A DNA stretch of 62,794 bases from Candidatus Auribacter fodinae (GTDB taxonomy: Bacteria; Auribacterota; Auribacteria; Auribacterales; Auribacteraceae), in contig QZJZ01000014.1 in assembly GCA_003599815.1 (NCBI GenBank), forward strand, positions 1 to 62,794, read 5' to 3'. The notes beneath the pieces were generated by a model. The model ran no database searches. It was not told where the DNA came from and saw only the letters and a list, made by a program, of their open reading frames with translations. Below are positions 55,289 through 62,794 of the stretch, piece by piece. The position numbers were made by a program, and so were the translations under genes. Positions within the stretch are counted from its first letter, which is position 1. Every line of letters starts with the position of its first letter.

Positions 55289-58027
55289 ATGAAAAAGTTT
55301 TTTACGCTGGTACTGCTAATATGCCTGACTATGCAAGGAAATCTGAACTCTCTTGAAAAAAAGTATGACCCGGAATATATTTTATCGAATTTATCTGTAC
55401 CTGATTTGCAGGTAGGGCAGGAATACACAGGCTTGATTCAACAGGTTCTTCCCTCATTGCAGGGAGAATACTTTGTTGTACTGAATTCCGGACTAACCAT
55501 ACTAATTAAAGAAATAGATTATTCTCCCGTAGTCTCGTGCCGTGTAACGATTAAAGCCGGCTCAATTTACGAGGGAGACTATCTGGGAGCAGGGGTAACA
55601 CATTATCTTGAGCATGTTGTAGCTGGCGGCACCACGACAATCCGGACAGAAGAAGAGAACGCCGCAATTCTCAAAGAACTTGGCGGCGCAACAAACGCTT
55701 CAACATCATATGATCATACGACATATTTTATAAAGACTATTCCCCAGAACTGGGACACAGCTGTGCAGTTGTTGTTGTCATACATTACATCATGCGCATT
55801 TAATGAGAACGAGATATTACGTGAAAAACCGGTTATTCTACAGGAAATGAGAATGAGGGAGAATGATCCTGAACGCCAGTTATGGGATATGTTTATCTCA
55901 TCAGCGTACCGTGATAATCCGATAAAATTTCCCATTATCGGACTTGAACCTGCTTTTCGATCTTTGGAACGGGATGATTTGATTTCTTACTACAAGGAAC
56001 GGTATCAGCCGCATAATGTGGTTGTGTCTGTTGTTGGAAAAGTCAATGGAATTGAAGTTCTGAAACGAATAATTGATTTGTCGGATGGATTTGTTTCCAC
56101 TAATTATAATGAAAAACCACTCCTGCGAGAAGAAGCACAGATATCCCAGCGGCGTGTCGAACAAGTTCATCCTGCCGCACAATTGACCAGTCTGCGTATT
56201 GGCGTACCAACCGTAACATTACTTGATGATAACCTCTTTGCCTTGGACGTTCTGGCTATTATATTGGGAACGGGCAGGACATCGCGTTTGTATCAGTCTC
56301 TAAAAGATGAAAAACAACTTGTGTTATCCGTAAAGGCGTTTAACTGGACTCCGACTTTTGTAAATGGAACTTTTATGATCTCTGCCGATCTTGACAATCA
56401 GAATGTGGATTCAGTTATTGAAACGATCTGGGATGAACTTGAAAAAATAAAACAGAGTGGCGTGACTGAAGAAGAATTGAACAGGGCGAAAAGAAAGGTA
56501 CTTGCTGAAAATATTGCAGATACCATTCAGGCTGACAGCATATCCGCGGAATTAAGTTATAACTATATGGTTACAGGAGACCCGCATTTTCACGAACGAT
56601 ATGTTGTTGGTATAAAAAAGCTCACGTTAGATGATATAAAACAGGCCGCTCGACAATACTTTAATCGCGATAAACAAACTGTTGCTCTGCTGAAACCTCC
56701 AGCCCTCGCAGTCGACACTGCCGATTATAAGCAGGCAGAAACCAATGGGCAATCTGCAACTGAGCTGGTTGTGATGCCAAATGGATTGAAAGTATTGTTC
56801 AAGCAAAGCGAAAGTTATCCTATGACGCATTTCGCGTTATTCCTAAATGGAGGATTGGTGTATGAAAACAAAACGAACATAGGAATCAGCAGTTTTTTGG
56901 CATCCATGGTTACCAGAGGCACTACTTCTCGAAGCAAACAGGATATCTCGCGTGTGATAGAAGATATTGGAGGTTCACTGTCTGCGGCATCAGGAAAACA
57001 TACTATTTATATGACCTGTTCAGTTCTTGCGGGCGATGCTCAGACAGGGTTTGAATTGTTTGCCGATGTTGCTTTAAATCCTTCATTTCCTACTGACGAG
57101 ATCGAAAAAGTCAGGGAAGAAACACTGATGATGATCTCTAAGAAAAAAGAGTCGTGGCAGTCTTTGATAATGGATTATTTTAATCAGGAATTTTATAAAG
57201 GACACCCGTACCGGTTTGACCAATTAGGTACTGAAGAAACAGTCAAATCATTAACTCAAAATGATCTGGTGGCATTTTATGACATGCTTTTTATTCCGCA
57301 AAACATGGTTATTGCCGTGTACGGTAACTTTGATAAGAAAACTATAACTGAAAGTATTACCACATTATTTGGATCTATACCTGATGGCAGGCTTGTGCAG
57401 CCGAACGCTGAAATAGTGACCGGAACCTCGATGGTGCAAAATGTGGAAATTGAAAAGGAAGGCCCATTTCCATCAGTCACGCTTTTATATGGATTGCCGG
57501 GGATAACCGTTACTGATAAAGACAATTATGTTTTTGATATCATTGATGCCGTCATATCCGGTATTATGTATCCGAGCGGCTGGCTTCATGACGGGTTGCG
57601 AGGGCAGGATAAAAGCCTTGTATATATGGTGCATGCGTTTTCTCAGTTCGGCACCAGAGGAGGGCATTTTGCGATATTAAGCCAGACCACTCCCGAAAAT
57701 TATGATCAGGTTACAGATATTATTGAAGGTGTTATTACACGTATGGTCTCCGATGGTATTACTGAAGAAGAACTGCGGACAGCACAGTCAATGTGTATTA
57801 CAATGCACGAGTTGCAACGTGAAACACCTGCCGCTCAGGCTTTTAGTGATGGGCTCAACGAATCTATCGGTTTGGGATTCAATTATGATAATCAGTACGC
57901 ATCGGGTATTGAGTCTGTCACTATTGAGGATGTTAAACGCGTTGCCGAGACTCATTTTGCTCATTTTATGCGCCTTGCTGTTGTGCCGGAGAAGAAAACC
58001 GCTCTGGAACAGAAAATCGGCGAATAG
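55289..58027 (+). CDS. Two-domain M16 (pitrilysin-family) zinc peptidase
   Basis: The 912-residue exported protease begins with a signal peptide (about 1-20). The N-terminal M16 domain has the inverted zinc motif HYLEH (His105, Glu108, His109) and the distal Glu in EMRMRENDPERQ. A second M16-like half (about 490-905) lacks HxxEH and forms the opposite clamp half. This is the M16B/M16C arrangement of secreted or periplasmic processing peptidases that degrade small peptides. It heads a plus-strand run with the DUF1848 and radical-SAM genes. Confidence 0.92.
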   Translation: MKKFFTLVLLICLTMQGNLNSLEKKYDPEYILSNLSVPDLQVGQEYTGLIQQVLPSLQGEYFVVLNSGLTILIKEIDYSPVVSCRVTIKAGSIYEGDYLGAGVTHYLEHVVAGGTTTIRTEEENAAILKELGGATNASTSYDHTTYFIKTIPQNWDTAVQLLLSYITSCAFNENEILREKPVILQEMRMRENDPERQLWDMFISSAYRDNPIKFPIIGLEPAFRSLERDDLISYYKERYQPHNVVVSVVGKVNGIEVLKRIIDLSDGFVSTNYNEKPLLREEAQISQRRVEQVHPAAQLTSLRIGVPTVTLLDDNLFALDVLAIILGTGRTSRLYQSLKDEKQLVLSVKAFNWTPTFVNGTFMISADLDNQNVDSVIETIWDELEKIKQSGVTEEELNRAKRKVLAENIADTIQADSISAELSYNYMVTGDPHFHERYVVGIKKLTLDDIKQAARQYFNRDKQTVALLKPPALAVDTADYKQAETNGQSATELVVMPNGLKVLFKQSESYPMTHFALFLNGGLVYENKTNIGISSFLASMVTRGTTSRSKQDISRVIEDIGGSLSAASGKHTIYMTCSVLAGDAQTGFELFADVALNPSFPTDEIEKVREETLMMISKKKESWQSLIMDYFNQEFYKGHPYRFDQLGTEETVKSLTQNDLVAFYDMLFIPQNMVIAVYGNFDKKTITESITTLFGSIPDGRLVQPNAEIVTGTSMVQNVEIEKEGPFPSVTLLYGLPGITVTDKDNYVFDIIDAVISGIMYPSGWLHDGLRGQDKSLVYMVHAFSQFGTRGGHFAILSQTTPENYDQVTDIIEGVITRMVSDGITEEELRTAQSMCITMHELQRETPAAQAFSDGLNESIGLGFNYDNQYASGIESVTIEDVKRVAETHFAHFMRLAVVPEKKTALEQKIGE

Positions 58028-58050
58028 CGCTGATTAAACAGGATGATTCG

Positions 58051-58896
58051 ATGACTGGTTGTACACCGGAACTGGGGCTGGATCTGAGCAATCTTCAGCG
58101 ACGGGTTGTATCAGTAAGCAGACGGACAGATATACCCGCATGGTTTGGCGATGCTTTTGTAGAGAAGGTTAAAGCGGGGTCTGTACACTATCTTCATCCG
58201 TATACTCGTGAGCAACTGACTGTGTCTCTTGATCCCGATGATGTAAGTGCTTTTGTTTTCTGGTCTAAAAACTATGAGCCCTTTTTAACGCATATTCCTT
58301 TCATCTGTGATTCATATAACGCGCTGTTTCATTTTACGATAACCGGACTGCCATCGGTGATTGAGCCGTACATACCGTCGAAAGAAGATAGCGTAAGGAC
58401 ATTTCAGACGTTGTCGCGTCTATCCACTCCGAAATCCATGATTTGGCGGTATGATCCGATACTGCTGTCGGATACCTATAATTTTCAGTACCATGCCCGG
58501 ATGTTTTCCGAGATCGCTGAATCTCTGGCGGGATACACTGATAAATGTTATATAAGTTATATTCATTTATATAGTAAGATAAGGCACACTGTAATGAAGG
58601 TTTCACAGGTTCAGGATACTATTACTTCGCAGGACTCAGACTTGCTTTATTTTATGAAAGCAACCGCGCGAGCGAATGGCATGGAATTGTTTGCGTGCTG
58701 TTCACCAGATATGCTTGATTATGGTGTAAGACAAGCTCATTGCGTTGATAAATCACTGCTTGAACTTATTACCGGAACATCATTACCTTTTTTGTCTAAA
58801 CGTCCAACTCGATCAGGATGCGGATGTTACGCCAGTGTTGATATCGGTTCTTACGGTACCTGCCGTGGCGGATGTATATATTGTTATGCTAAATAG
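58051..58896 (+). CDS. DUF1848 protein with C-terminal radical-SAM-like Cys motif
   Basis: The 281-residue protein has VVSVSRRTDIPAWFGDAF near the N-terminus, FVFWSKNYEPFL, SMIWRYDPILL, and ends CGCYASVDIGSYG, then CRGGCIYCYAK. The C-terminal CxxxCxxC resembles the radical SAM FeS motif, which normally sits at the N-terminus; this permuted order is the known oddity of DUF1848. It suggests a 4Fe-4S or SAM enzyme, but the reaction is unknown. It follows the M16 gene by 23 bases and precedes a standard radical SAM gene by 9. Confidence 0.88.
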   Translation: MTGCTPELGLDLSNLQRRVVSVSRRTDIPAWFGDAFVEKVKAGSVHYLHPYTREQLTVSLDPDDVSAFVFWSKNYEPFLTHIPFICDSYNALFHFTITGLPSVIEPYIPSKEDSVRTFQTLSRLSTPKSMIWRYDPILLSDTYNFQYHARMFSEIAESLAGYTDKCYISYIHLYSKIRHTVMKVSQVQDTITSQDSDLLYFMKATARANGMELFACCSPDMLDYGVRQAHCVDKSLLELITGTSLPFLSKRPTRSGCGCYASVDIGSYGTCRGGCIYCYAK

Positions 58897-58905
58897 GATT
58901 AGGTC

Positions 58906-59919
58906 ATGGCTAAAGATCATTTTGTTATTCCGGTATTTGTCCCGCATAATGGCTGTCCTTTCCAATGTATTTTCTGCAATCAGAATCAAATAACCGGGCA
59001 GGCAGACAACCCTGATCCTGCGGCGGTCGATGCTCAGATCAGTACGTATCTGGATACAATCGGTGATCGAGGCAGGCAGGTTCTGGTCGGTTTTTACGGA
59101 GGCAGTTTTACAGGTATCGAACAAAAAAAGCAGGCTGAGTACTTGTCTGTTGTTCTTCCTTATATGAACACAGGAAAGGTGCAGGGGGTTCGCATCTCAA
59201 CTCGTCCTGATTTTATTGATGATGATGTACTTGATTTTCTGCGCTTGAATGGAGTGACCCAGATTGAACTTGGTATTCAATCTTTTGATGATGCGGTTCT
59301 TCTTTCAGCTCAAAGGGGTTACACATCTCTATTAGCCCAAAACGCCTCAGTTTTGATACGCAAGCGTGGGTTTCTGCTTGGACATCAGTTTATGATTGGG
59401 TTACCGGGTGATTCATGGGATTCTCTTAAACGGACTGTGGATATCTCTTTGAAGCTACAGCCTGATATGATTCGAATCTATCCTGCTGTTGTGGTTAAAG
59501 ATACTCCAATGGAGAGAATGTCTGCTTACGCGCCTTTAACGCTTGATGAGGCAATTCGGCGGACTGCGTATATGCTTGATCGTTTTCTTCCACACCATAT
59601 TACTGTTTTGCGGGTAGGGCTTCATCCACCTCAGGATAATAGTTCTATCGTACGTGGTCCCTATCATCCGTCATTCAGGCATTTGGTAAATGTTGAGCGA
59701 TGGAAAATACGGATTAGATCAATGCTGAAGTGCATTGGTCCTCAATCAATTAAAGAAATATATGTTAATACTGCTCAGGCATGTTGCATATATGAGCAAA
59801 AAGAATGTGACAAAGCTCAAATTTATCCTGTTGAATGGATTGATCCGAATAACGTGAGACTCGTTACAAGTGAGAATCAAAAAATTTTGTTATCTCTGAA
59901 TATGAGGATTTCAAATTAG
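58906..59919 (+). CDS. Radical SAM protein, Elp3-like family without acetyltransferase domain
   Basis: The 337-residue protein carries CPFQCIFC (Cys17, Cys21, Cys24), GFYGGSFTGI, RISTRPDFIDDDVLDFL and ELGIQSFDDAVL, the Elp3/MiaB-like core, followed by a short C-terminal part. True Elp3 proteins add a GNAT domain, which is absent here. Similar proteins in other bacteria sit beside ribosome or chromosome genes, with unproved function. It forms an operon with DUF1848 (9-base gap) and DUF6873 (1 base). Confidence 0.88.
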   Translation: MAKDHFVIPVFVPHNGCPFQCIFCNQNQITGQADNPDPAAVDAQISTYLDTIGDRGRQVLVGFYGGSFTGIEQKKQAEYLSVVLPYMNTGKVQGVRISTRPDFIDDDVLDFLRLNGVTQIELGIQSFDDAVLLSAQRGYTSLLAQNASVLIRKRGFLLGHQFMIGLPGDSWDSLKRTVDISLKLQPDMIRIYPAVVVKDTPMERMSAYAPLTLDEAIRRTAYMLDRFLPHHITVLRVGLHPPQDNSSIVRGPYHPSFRHLVNVERWKIRIRSMLKCIGPQSIKEIYVNTAQACCIYEQKECDKAQIYPVEWIDPNNVRLVTSENQKILLSLNMRISN

Positions 59920-59920
59920 T

Positions 59921-60640
59921 ATGAACGGTTTTGTGATATGCAGTCCTGATTTGCCTGAACAGATGCGGCATGTGCTTTCAGGGGCAGGATGGGAAATATG
60001 CGCGGTTCCATACTGCGGTTCGGTGCATCCGGCTTTAGCAGGGCACCCTGAATTACAGCTTTGTGTTTTGAATCATGAAGAAGTAATTGTTCATCCCGAT
60101 ATGGATCAGAATTTTTTGCGTTTTCTCTACAGACGGTTTAAGCGTGTTGTTGTCGGGCAAACGCGTTTGCGGGCGGAGTATCCGGGCGATGTTCCCTACA
60201 ATTGCAAGTTGGTAGGGGAATTACTTATTCATAATACATTCTATACAGATCCCATTCTAATGAAACGGGCTGTTATTGAAGGATTTGCAGATATACATGT
60301 TAGCCAGGGGTATGCAGGGTGCTCAACGCTTGCAGTTAATGAGTCTGCCATTATTACCGCTGACAACGGTATTGCTCTGGCGGCTGAAATGAATGATTGT
60401 GATGTGTTGAGCATTTCTCCCGGTTTTATTCAGTTGACAGGAATGAATTATGGATTCATAGGCGGCGCCGCAGGATGGGATGGCGAGCATACTGTCTATT
60501 TCTGCGGGACGCTGATTAATCATCCTGATCGGGAAAAGATAAAATTGTTCCTCAAGCAATATAACATTGCATCTGTTGAACTCAGTGATGAACCTCTGGC
60601 AGATTATGGTTCATTGTTTTTCATTCCGTCTACTCAATGA
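59921..60640 (+). CDS. DUF6873-like (GME-fold) protein
   Basis: The 239-residue protein resembles the DUF6873 proteins assigned to the guanidino-group-modifying (GME) fold, to which arginine deiminases and DDAH belong. Pseudo-repeated strands include SQGYAGCSTLAVNESAIITADNGIA (with Cys), GFIQLTGMNYGFIGGAAGWDGEHTVYF and FCGTLINHPDREKI. The Cys and the Asp/Glu residues could be catalytic, but the full GME triad is not proved. The gene starts one base after the radical SAM gene and overlaps the opposing STT3-like gene by 11 bases at the stops. Confidence 0.7.
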   Translation: MNGFVICSPDLPEQMRHVLSGAGWEICAVPYCGSVHPALAGHPELQLCVLNHEEVIVHPDMDQNFLRFLYRRFKRVVVGQTRLRAEYPGDVPYNCKLVGELLIHNTFYTDPILMKRAVIEGFADIHVSQGYAGCSTLAVNESAIITADNGIALAAEMNDCDVLSISPGFIQLTGMNYGFIGGAAGWDGEHTVYFCGTLINHPDREKIKLFLKQYNIASVELSDEPLADYGSLFFIPSTQ

Positions 60641-62678
60641 TGAAAATATTGAAACGCGGGTTCATGTATACCAGCTTAAAATGTTTCAATGATTTCGGAT
60701 CAAAAATGGTTTTACTGCGAATACAATTTTTCCCGAATTCGGTGGGACGTCCTCCACGTTGAAAGTACTGAAAATACGGTTTTTCCGCGTATAAGGTGTA
60801 GAGTTGAGTTCGGGAATCATATTTATCTACCATCATGATGCCCATGCCATATTTTTTGCAGAACTGGTAGAAAAGTTCTTCATCATTTTGCAGTAGGAGG
60901 TTACTCATTTCTACAAGGCGGCCATGTACCACAGGGCTTTCCAAAAGGCCGTCAAGAAATGTGGGGCTGTGAGCATAAGTCTGGATCACATAACCATAAC
61001 TCCAGTATGCAAGTACAGGTACTCGATCCTTATTGATTTTTTCAAGGTTGATTATAGTCGGTTCAAGATATGAACGCATTGATACCCGAAGGACGGATAT
61101 ATATTTACCGGTACGCCAACCAGATCCCGCTATAATTACCGTCGCCGCAAGAAAGGCTATGCCAGCGACGGCAGGCCAGTTCCTGAATCGCCTGATAAAC
61201 AGCAGGGTGCGGTGTACTGATAAAGCGCCGGCTAACCCCACAAAGGGAGACAGCAGGACTTTGTTGCGATAAAAGAGCAATGTCAGGAATATGATAATTG
61301 AAAAAAAGACAAGAATAAGAATTTCTCCAAACGGTACTTTTTTATTTTTGTCCCGCATGATCAGTAAGGTAATCGGATAGAAAATGATAAATATAGCACC
61401 CCATGAACACATATCCCATTTAAAAAGGTCAAGGGGTTTAACTGAGGATAATTCAGCGGTATTCATAAAAAGTATGTTTTCTATGCCGGTAACCTGAAAT
61501 TTTTGTATAGAGAAACGTATTTTTAAGAGAAGTACTTTAAAAAACGATTCATAGCCGCTGCTTAAGTGGAGCATAGGCACGATCAGTACCATGGCGAGAG
61601 GTATTAGAAAAAACACCGGTTCTACCCGAATTACTCCTTCTTTTTTCCACCATTGTGTACATAGTGCGGTTATGCCTAAGCCCGTTATGAGCATTGCATT
61701 ATGAGAGAAAATATAATTCTGGGAGTTCAGGTATGTATAGAACAAAGCGCAGAACACGACACCAAGCGACTGAAGGGAGAATACTGCGAGAAACTGAGTG
61801 GTTACCCTTCTCAGGATTATCACCACTATAAACACACAGCAGTAGAGTGTTGGAAAGAGGAGTGACACTCGCCATGTACCGACTGCCAGCATCATGAATA
61901 TCGAGGCAACAGCTCCGTAAATAAGGGTGGATTTTCGTGAACGTGCTTCGACAGCTTTCATGAAGAAAAACATATTGAATAATAGAAAAATTACTCCGGG
62001 CCCTTCATAACGGTAACGAGTACAAAATGTCCTCACTATATTGGCGGGCATGACTGCCGCTAGGGCCGTTCCGATGAAAGCTATATCGTAACGTTTGGTT
62101 ATCTGTTTCAGCAGTAGAAAAATGGGAATAATGCATAATGAACAGAAAATGCCATAAAAGAGCATTATCGAATCCTGCACCGATCTGCCAGTAAATGATG
62201 TCGTATGTTTATGAAAAATCGCTCCAAGGTGGTATAAAAACACAGGCAGAAGTTCTCTTACCGGTTTACCGTCAGGGTACCATCCCATAGGATCGGTCTC
62301 TGGCACTGTCCCTGTTTCAAGGATACTTTCCGTCATGCGCAGATGGAAAGCGTAGTCATAGTCGAGCATGATACTTTCGAGTGTTCTTTCAGGGTGCATC
62401 CTCCAGTAGTAACCAAAAAAGAACAGCATGAGCATGCCGAAAGCCAGAAGTGGGTATAGGATGACTTTGCTACACATTATATTGCGTAGAGAGATAATAT
62501 ACTGTGGTGCGGGATATTCAACTAGCTCTGTTTTCGTTGTTTGCTGTGTCTCATTAAGGACGGATAAAACATCTTTGGCATTAAGGTTCAGGTGTTTTGC
62601 CAGTTCGTCAACTGACAGCCTAGACGCATTTTCCAGAATAAACTGTTTTTGTTTTTCACTGATTTGTCTTCCTGCCAT
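60630..62678 (-). CDS. STT3-like polyprenyl-linked oligosaccharide transferase
   Basis: The 682-residue GT-C protein has about 12 helices. The first outer loop carries an acidic cluster LDYDYAFHLRMTE (Asp106, Asp108) and GWYPDGKPV, as in STT3/PglB/AglB. After the last helix the WWDYG acceptor-site box appears as YWSYG (LAYWSYGYVIQTYAH, then SPTFLDG). A roughly 50-residue N-terminal extension (SVDELAKHLNLNAKDVLSVLNE) looks like a small helix-turn-helix. It might transfer lipid-linked glycans onto proteins, but the altered motif makes the acceptor uncertain. It is convergent with the DUF6873 gene. Confidence 0.75.
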   Translation of the reverse strand: MAGRQISEKQKQFILENASRLSVDELAKHLNLNAKDVLSVLNETQQTTKTELVEYPAPQYIISLRNIMCSKVILYPLLAFGMLMLFFFGYYWRMHPERTLESIMLDYDYAFHLRMTESILETGTVPETDPMGWYPDGKPVRELLPVFLYHLGAIFHKHTTSFTGRSVQDSIMLFYGIFCSLCIIPIFLLLKQITKRYDIAFIGTALAAVMPANIVRTFCTRYRYEGPGVIFLLFNMFFFMKAVEARSRKSTLIYGAVASIFMMLAVGTWRVSLLFPTLYCCVFIVVIILRRVTTQFLAVFSLQSLGVVFCALFYTYLNSQNYIFSHNAMLITGLGITALCTQWWKKEGVIRVEPVFFLIPLAMVLIVPMLHLSSGYESFFKVLLLKIRFSIQKFQVTGIENILFMNTAELSSVKPLDLFKWDMCSWGAIFIIFYPITLLIMRDKNKKVPFGEILILVFFSIIIFLTLLFYRNKVLLSPFVGLAGALSVHRTLLFIRRFRNWPAVAGIAFLAATVIIAGSGWRTGKYISVLRVSMRSYLEPTIINLEKINKDRVPVLAYWSYGYVIQTYAHSPTFLDGLLESPVVHGRLVEMSNLLLQNDEELFYQFCKKYGMGIMMVDKYDSRTQLYTLYAEKPYFQYFQRGGRPTEFGKNCIRSKTIFDPKSLKHFKLVYMNPRFNIFIIE

Positions 62679-62788
62679 ATAATAGATCCTGTGGTCGCTG
62701 GTTTCAAATGTGGTAAAATGACATAATAATGTCTTTTATAGATTAATTCAAGACAGATTGCTTATTTTGGTTACGGAAAGGAAAATAT

Positions 62789-62794
62789 ATGATC
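62789..62794 (+). CDS. Start of next gene (first two codons only)
   Basis: ATGATC at the very end of the window follows AAAGGAAA by a suitable distance. It is divergent from the STT3-like gene, separated by 110 bases. Nothing else of this gene is visible. Confidence 0.4.

Overview
The window is most simply read as two pieces of unrelated bacterial genomes joined near position 20,410-20,425. The left third (about 1-20,420) is GC-rich by eye. Its gene content resembles a chemoheterotrophic Chloroflexota of the Anaerolineae type: tandem ABC-2 exporters, paired MFS transporters, HYR, LysM and TPR proteins, an LCP lipoprotein, and a GAF/histidine-kinase-like sensor. The right two thirds (about 20,420-62,794) is clearly AT-richer with different codon use. 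It looks like a Gram-negative, exosortase-bearing candidate-phylum bacterium, because it has an outer-membrane barrel, a Wza-type export protein, a BY-kinase and EpsI. At the joint an LCP gene (+) and a Ppx/GppA gene (-) are both broken at the same few bases, as expected of a chimeric assembly. The taxonomic assignments are inferences from gene content and composition.

Left part. 1-923 is the end of one ABC-2 permease followed by another. 1044-3713 holds two tandem MFS paralogues, each with its own similar promoter and a strong terminator. 3765-4679 is an ATP-grasp-like protein. A secreted HYR-repeat protein and SlyD run on the minus strand. 7170-10776 is an ABC exporter operon (ATPase plus two permeases) with repeat elements in its gaps. 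A minus-strand run follows: diheme cytochrome c, FolD, MtaB, a lipoprotein and a TPR protein. The TPR gene diverges from a sensor-kinase-like gene across a 45-base region with mirror-image TATAAT boxes. LysM and LCP cell-envelope genes close the left part.

Right part. 20,41x-26,009 (-) carries a ppx fragment, a DUF2007 protein, SurE, a degenerate peptidase-like secreted protein, Dtd, a zinc-ribbon membrane protein, a polytopic membrane protein and an extremely acidic low-complexity protein. 26,345-44,198 is mainly a surface-polysaccharide/exosortase locus: polyprenyl synthase, a gingipain-like secreted protein, an ArnT-like glycosyltransferase, exosortase, EpsI, a beta-barrel, a Wzz/BY-kinase, a Wza-like protein, a Wzy/WaaL-like protein with TPRs, a GT4, RfbB, a nucleotide-sugar dehydrogenase and a UGM-like flavoprotein. 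44,202-46,329 holds PrmA, a Cys-rich small protein and a flavin-reductase-like protein. 46,422-53,166 (-) is a compact housekeeping operon rplU-rpmA-obg-proB-proA-nadD-rsfS-argS with a clear sigma70-type promoter. 53,305-55,075 (-) has a gluzincin-like membrane protein and a HIT protein. 55,289-60,640 (+) joins an M16 peptidase to three poorly characterised enzymes (DUF1848, an Elp3-like radical SAM, a DUF6873-like protein). 60,630-62,678 (-) is an STT3-like membrane glycosyltransferase.

No tRNA, rRNA, CRISPR array, transposase, prophage or replication origin was recognised. The most unusual points are the chimeric joint, an ArgS without the HIGH histidines, an RsfS with no ATG/GTG/TTG start, a kinase-like protein whose H-box His is Gln, the DUF1848/radical-SAM/DUF6873 trio, the exosortase locus with its gingipain-like neighbour, and the acidic protein. 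No wholly new defence or mobile system is evident.
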